NCBI RefSeq assembly: GCF_003233655.1
Contig: NZ_CP029835.1
Location: 124,001 to 188,000 of the forward strand
DNA from: Azospirillum ramasamyi
Lineage (GTDB): Bacteria > Pseudomonadota > Alphaproteobacteria > Azospirillales > Azospirillaceae
Direction of reading: 5' to 3'
Length of the DNA stretch: 64,000 nucleotides
Positions 61,205-64,000 of this stretch are shown here, one piece after another. Under the pieces are notes generated by a model. The model was not told the origin of the DNA, searched no databases, and saw only the letters and a program-made list of their open reading frames with translations. Positions within the stretch are counted from its first letter, which is position 1, and each line of letters begins with the position of its first letter. The position numbers and the translations under genes are program-made.

Positions 61205-62068
61205 ACTCGCCGCTCCGCGCATGAGCCGCAGATAGTCGAGCACGCGGGCGGTGCGCCAGTCGGGATCGGCCCAGCAGGCGGCTTCCCGCGCGCGGCGGCA
61301 GGCGGCCACCGCCTCCAGACGGGGCTGGCCGGTCAGCGGGCGCAGGTCGGCGGGGATGGCGGCGAGACAGGCGGCGGCCAGATCCGCGGGCGGGGCGGGG
61401 CCGGTCTCCAGCCAGCGTTCGGCATCCCGGAAGCGGTCGCGGCACATCAGGGCGATCATGTAGTCGCAGGCCGATTGCAGGCCGGGCGCCAGCCGGCCGG
61501 GGCTGACCGACAGGACCGGCAGCAGGGGCGCCAGGGTCGGGGCCAGATGGTTGGCGTAGAGCGTCGCGCCCCAATAGCGCTCCGCCGTCTGCCGGAAATG
61601 GTCGAGGTCGCGCACCGGCACCAGGCCGGAGGATCCGATGGGCAGGATCTCCACCTTCGGCTTGGTGACCACCACCGTGTCGTTCGACACGTCGACATAG
61701 AGCGCGCCGATCTGCAGCGCGTTCTGGAAATACTGCCCGCGCAGGACGCCCCAGACGCTTTGCAGCACGCCGCCCTCCTCGACGAAGGCGCGCAGCGCGC
61801 GCTCCACCGGGCCGGCCGGCTGGGCCAGACGCTGCGACAGGCGGGCGAAGAGGTCGCGGGTGATCTCCTCGCAGCGGCCATAGGGATAGGGCTTGCCGGC
61901 GGCAGGCGGCAGGCCGGCGAGCGCCCGGTCGCTCTCCGCGCGCAGGGCCATGAAGTAGCCGTACAGCCCCTCCGGATCGCCGCCCAGATGGCGGGCGGTC
62001 AGCGCCGTCTGGCGGTCGTCCACCGGGGCGATCTGCTGGGGCAGGAGGGGCGGGGATTGCGGCGTCAT
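61187..62068 (-). CDS. Conserved hypothetical protein
   Basis: 293 residues from MTPQSPPLLPQQIAPVDDRQ; a longer frame to 62206 reads repeat-like sequence. Mostly helical, with YGRCEEITRDLFARLSQRLA, GVLRGQYFQNALQIGALYVD and FRQTAERYWGATLYANHLAP. No catalytic motif recognised. The C-terminal SYTSGQ and stop are contributed by the interspersed repeat at 61170-61204, so the native end may have been altered. Such proteins occur in Azospirillum-type genomes without assigned function. Confidence 0.6.
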   Translation of the reverse strand: MTPQSPPLLPQQIAPVDDRQTALTARHLGGDPEGLYGYFMALRAESDRALAGLPPAAGKPYPYGRCEEITRDLFARLSQRLAQPAGPVERALRAFVEEGGVLQSVWGVLRGQYFQNALQIGALYVDVSNDTVVVTKPKVEILPIGSSGLVPVRDLDHFRQTAERYWGATLYANHLAPTLAPLLPVLSVSPGRLAPGLQSACDYMIALMCRDRFRDAERWLETGPAPPADLAAACLAAIPADLRPLTGQPRLEAVAACRRAREAACWADPDWRTARVLDYLRLMRGAASYTSGQ

Positions 62069-62255
62069 GGCGGGCGGGATCCGTCGTTTCCCGGCAAATT
62101 GGCTTTTCCCGGCAAATTGGCACCCTTCGCCGTCCCGGCGCCAGAGTTTCCGTTTCCGATCCCCCCTGCGGAAGGGAGGGTTGCGCAAAGCCACGGCGCT
62201 CGCCACACATTCGGCTGCCGCAGGCGGTCCGCCCGTCCGGGCGGCACAACCCTGT

Positions 62256-62414
62256 GATACCGCCGAGCGTAAGTTCTGACTTATGCTCGGCGGTAAGGGC
62301 CGCGACTGCGGCCCCGCAGGCCCATGCCTGCGAAGGCAAGCGGCCGGACGGCCGCGCCCGCCGTTTGAGGGTGAGCGTAAAGTCTGATGTGTCAGACTTT
62401 ACGCTCGATGATAT
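62256..62414 (+). repeat. Mosaic palindromic repeat, copy 4 (full)
   Basis: Hairpin CCGAGCGTAAGTTCTGAC with partner ATGCTCGG, GC-rich core (GCGGCCCCGCAGGCC, CGGACGGCCGCGCCCGCCG), then a perfect hairpin, arms GCGTAAAGTCTGA / TCAGACTTTACGC with loop TGTG. About 159 bp, upstream of the dehydrogenase at 62439; the gap to that start is 24 bp, so it may affect expression. Confidence 0.8.
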
Positions 62415-62438
62415 GAAGCGTCTTCAAGGAGCGGCAGG

Positions 62439-63803
62439 ATGAGCTCAGCGGACACCGCAGCCGATCTCCAGGCGCCCGACATCCGGTCTCTGGAAAGCGC
62501 CTATCGCGGCCGCGGCGCGCGGGTGGCGGTGATCGGGCTCGGCTATGTCGGGCTGCCGCTGGCCCTGGCTCTGACCGGGGCCGGGTTCACCGTCACCGGC
62601 TTCGACATCGACCCGGCCAAGGCGGCGGCGCTGAACGGCGGGCGCTCCTACATCCGGCAGATCGACGACGGGCGCGTCGCCCAGGCGGTGGCGACCGGGC
62701 GGTTCCGGGCGACGGCCGACGCCGACGAATTCGCCGCCTGCGACGCCGTGATCGTCTGCGTGCCCACGCCCTTGTCGCCGCAGCGCGAGCCCGACCTGAG
62801 CTTCGTCGAGGCCTCCACCCGGCTGATCCGCGACCGGCTGCGGCCGGGACAGCTGGTGGTGCTGGAATCGACCACCTGGCCCGGCACCACCGACGAGGTG
62901 ATGCGGCCGATCCTGGAGGAGACCGGACTGGTCAGCGGGCGCGACTTCTTCCTGGCCTATTCGCCCGAGCGCGAGGATCCCGGCAACATCACCTTCACCA
63001 CCAGCACCATCCCCAAGGTGGTCGGCGCCGACGACGAGGGCGCGCGGCTGCTGGCGGTGGCGCTCTACGAGCAGGTGGTGCCGCAGGTGGTGCCGGTGTC
63101 CGGCACGCGGACGGCGGAGGCGACCAAGCTGACCGAAAACATCTTCCGCTCGGTCAACATCGCCCTGATGAACGAGCTGAAGATCGTCTTCGAGCCGATG
63201 GGCATCGACATCTGGGAGGTGATCGAGGCGGCGAAGACCAAGCCCTTCGGCTTCATGCCCTTCTATCCCGGCCCCGGTCTGGGCGGGCACTGCATCCCGA
63301 TCGACCCCTTCTACCTGACCTGGAAGGCGCGCGAGTACCAGATCTCCACCCGCTTCATCGAGCTGGCGGGAGAGGTCAACACGATGATGCCGCGCCATGT
63401 GGTCGACCGGCTGGCCCTGGCGCTCGACCGGCGTTCCGGGATCGGGCTCAGCCGCGCCCGCATCCTGCTGGTCGGCATGGCCTACAAGAAGAACGTCGAC
63501 GACAGCCGGGAGTCACCGGGGCTGCGGCTGATGGAGATGCTGCTGGAGCGCGGGGCGGCGGTCGACTACCACGACCCCTTCATCCCGGTGCTGCCGGTCA
63601 CCCGCGAGCATGCGGCCCTCGCCGGACGCCGCTCGGTCGAGTGGACGGCGGAGACGCTGGCGGGCTTCGACGCGGCGGTGATCGTCACCGACCATGACGG
63701 GATCGACTACCCGAGCCTGGCCGCCCATTGCCCGCTGGTGGTCGACACCCGCAACGCGATGCGGGCGGTCGGGGGCTTCGCCGACCGCATCGTCAAGGCT
63801 TGA
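62439..63803 (+). CDS. Nucleotide-sugar dehydrogenase (UDP-GlcNAc/ManNAc or UDP-glucose type)
   Basis: 454 residues. The Rossmann NAD motif GLGYVGLPLALALTGAG comes after a 26-residue leader. VPTPLSPQREPDLSFV follows, and the catalytic Cys lies in GPGLGGHCIPIDPFYLTWK. The UDP-binding C-terminal domain has VGMAYKKNVDDSRESPGLRL. The PGLGGHCIP context is closer to the WbpA/WecC/TviB group than to Ugd. It oxidises a UDP-hexose to the uronic acid for polysaccharide synthesis. Ribosome site GGAG upstream; AAGGAGCGG lies 8 bp before the ATG. Confidence 0.9.
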   Translation: MSSADTAADLQAPDIRSLESAYRGRGARVAVIGLGYVGLPLALALTGAGFTVTGFDIDPAKAAALNGGRSYIRQIDDGRVAQAVATGRFRATADADEFAACDAVIVCVPTPLSPQREPDLSFVEASTRLIRDRLRPGQLVVLESTTWPGTTDEVMRPILEETGLVSGRDFFLAYSPEREDPGNITFTTSTIPKVVGADDEGARLLAVALYEQVVPQVVPVSGTRTAEATKLTENIFRSVNIALMNELKIVFEPMGIDIWEVIEAAKTKPFGFMPFYPGPGLGGHCIPIDPFYLTWKAREYQISTRFIELAGEVNTMMPRHVVDRLALALDRRSGIGLSRARILLVGMAYKKNVDDSRESPGLRLMEMLLERGAAVDYHDPFIPVLPVTREHAALAGRRSVEWTAETLAGFDAAVIVTDHDGIDYPSLAAHCPLVVDTRNAMRAVGGFADRIVKA

Positions 63804-63861
63804 AGGCCTGCAGCCCGCGGAAGGAGGGCCCGCCGCCCCCTCCCGCGGACCGCTGCGCGGC

Positions 63862-64000
63862 TCAGAACTCCTCGTCGCCGCCGAAATCGCTCCAGCCGCT
63901 GTCCTCGACCGCCTGCTCGGCATGGTCGGTGGCGGCGGTGGCCGCGTCGGTCGCTGCGCCGGCAGCCTCACCCGCCACCGCCTCGCCGCCCGAGAACATG
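63862..64000 (-). CDS. C-terminal fragment of an unidentified gene (runs off window)
   Basis: The minus-strand frame ends EQAVEDSGWSDFGGDEEF and stop (TGA at 63862-63864), with low-complexity Ala/Thr/Glu upstream (AVAGEAAGAATDAATAATDH). An ATG at 63999 is the only visible one, but the frame continues beyond the edge. The acidic Trp/Phe tail recalls DUF2076-type proteins, but too little is visible to assign. Confidence 0.45.
   Translation of the reverse strand, partial: MFSGGEAVAGEAAGAATDAATAATDHAEQAVEDSGWSDFGGDEEF

Overview
The window is GC-rich DNA, almost certainly from an alphaproteobacterium of the Azospirillum type (Rhodospirillales). That placement is inferred from the high-GC coding style, the TPR/GT9-like proteins, the rhizobial-type ScpB/DUF1403/DUF1612 genes and the many two-component hybrid kinases. 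infC lies at the right, so the replicon is a chromosome or an essential chromid.

Left part (1-13,900): a surface-glycan or protein-glycosylation block. It holds a DUF6492-like fragment, a flippase-like membrane protein, two methyltransferases, a GT4 glycosyltransferase, an FkbM methyltransferase and three TPR-glycosyltransferase proteins. Embedded in it is a ParA ATPase (9276-9953) with a probable ribbon-helix-helix partner (11863-12306). The two are separated by an intact-ended IS630 element (10173-11219) and surrounded by arrays of the 6-mer TCATGA spaced 7-8 bp. This looks like a delta/omega-type partition or positioning system.

Centre (13,980-34,632): a segregation/recombination locus, ScpB - DUF1403 ... 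tyrosine recombinase, whose DUF1403 gene is split by a 16,113-bp Tn7/Tn5053-like transposon at 15129-31241. Both ends are recognisable: 24-bp inverted ends starting TGTCGCTTTC, matching at 21 positions. The 5-bp duplication GCGCC flanks both ends, and removing the element rejoins DUF1403 in frame. The element encodes TniA, TniB and TniQ, with no TnsA and no serine resolvase. Next to tniQ it carries a DUF1612 regulator-like gene divergent from a tyrosine recombinase, with an 11-6-11 dyad between them; I propose this as its cointegrate-resolution module. Cargo: an ExoD protein, a PAS/HisKA_2 kinase, a phasin-like protein, two DUF2382 stress proteins, three small proteins, a transglutaminase, a lone receiver and several small hypotheticals. 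Right of the element are a palindrome, an IS3 remnant, an exported Ntn hydrolase and a second tyrosine recombinase.

Right part (34,700-64,000): mostly core genes. There is a complete kdp potassium operon (27-aa ORF, kdpF, A, B, C, D, E), aqpZ, a LuxR regulator, a pseudo-receiver, a GmhB-like phosphatase, an acyltransferase and a cadA-DUF411 operon facing a MerR regulator through a 19-bp-spacer promoter. These are followed by two hybrid kinases, a D,D-carboxypeptidase with a SPOR domain, infC with an ATA start codon, a zinc metallopeptidase and a HigA antitoxin whose HigB toxin is 5'-truncated. The block ends with a conserved hypothetical, a nucleotide-sugar dehydrogenase and a fragment cut by the window end. 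Several palindromic interspersed repeats recur across the window.
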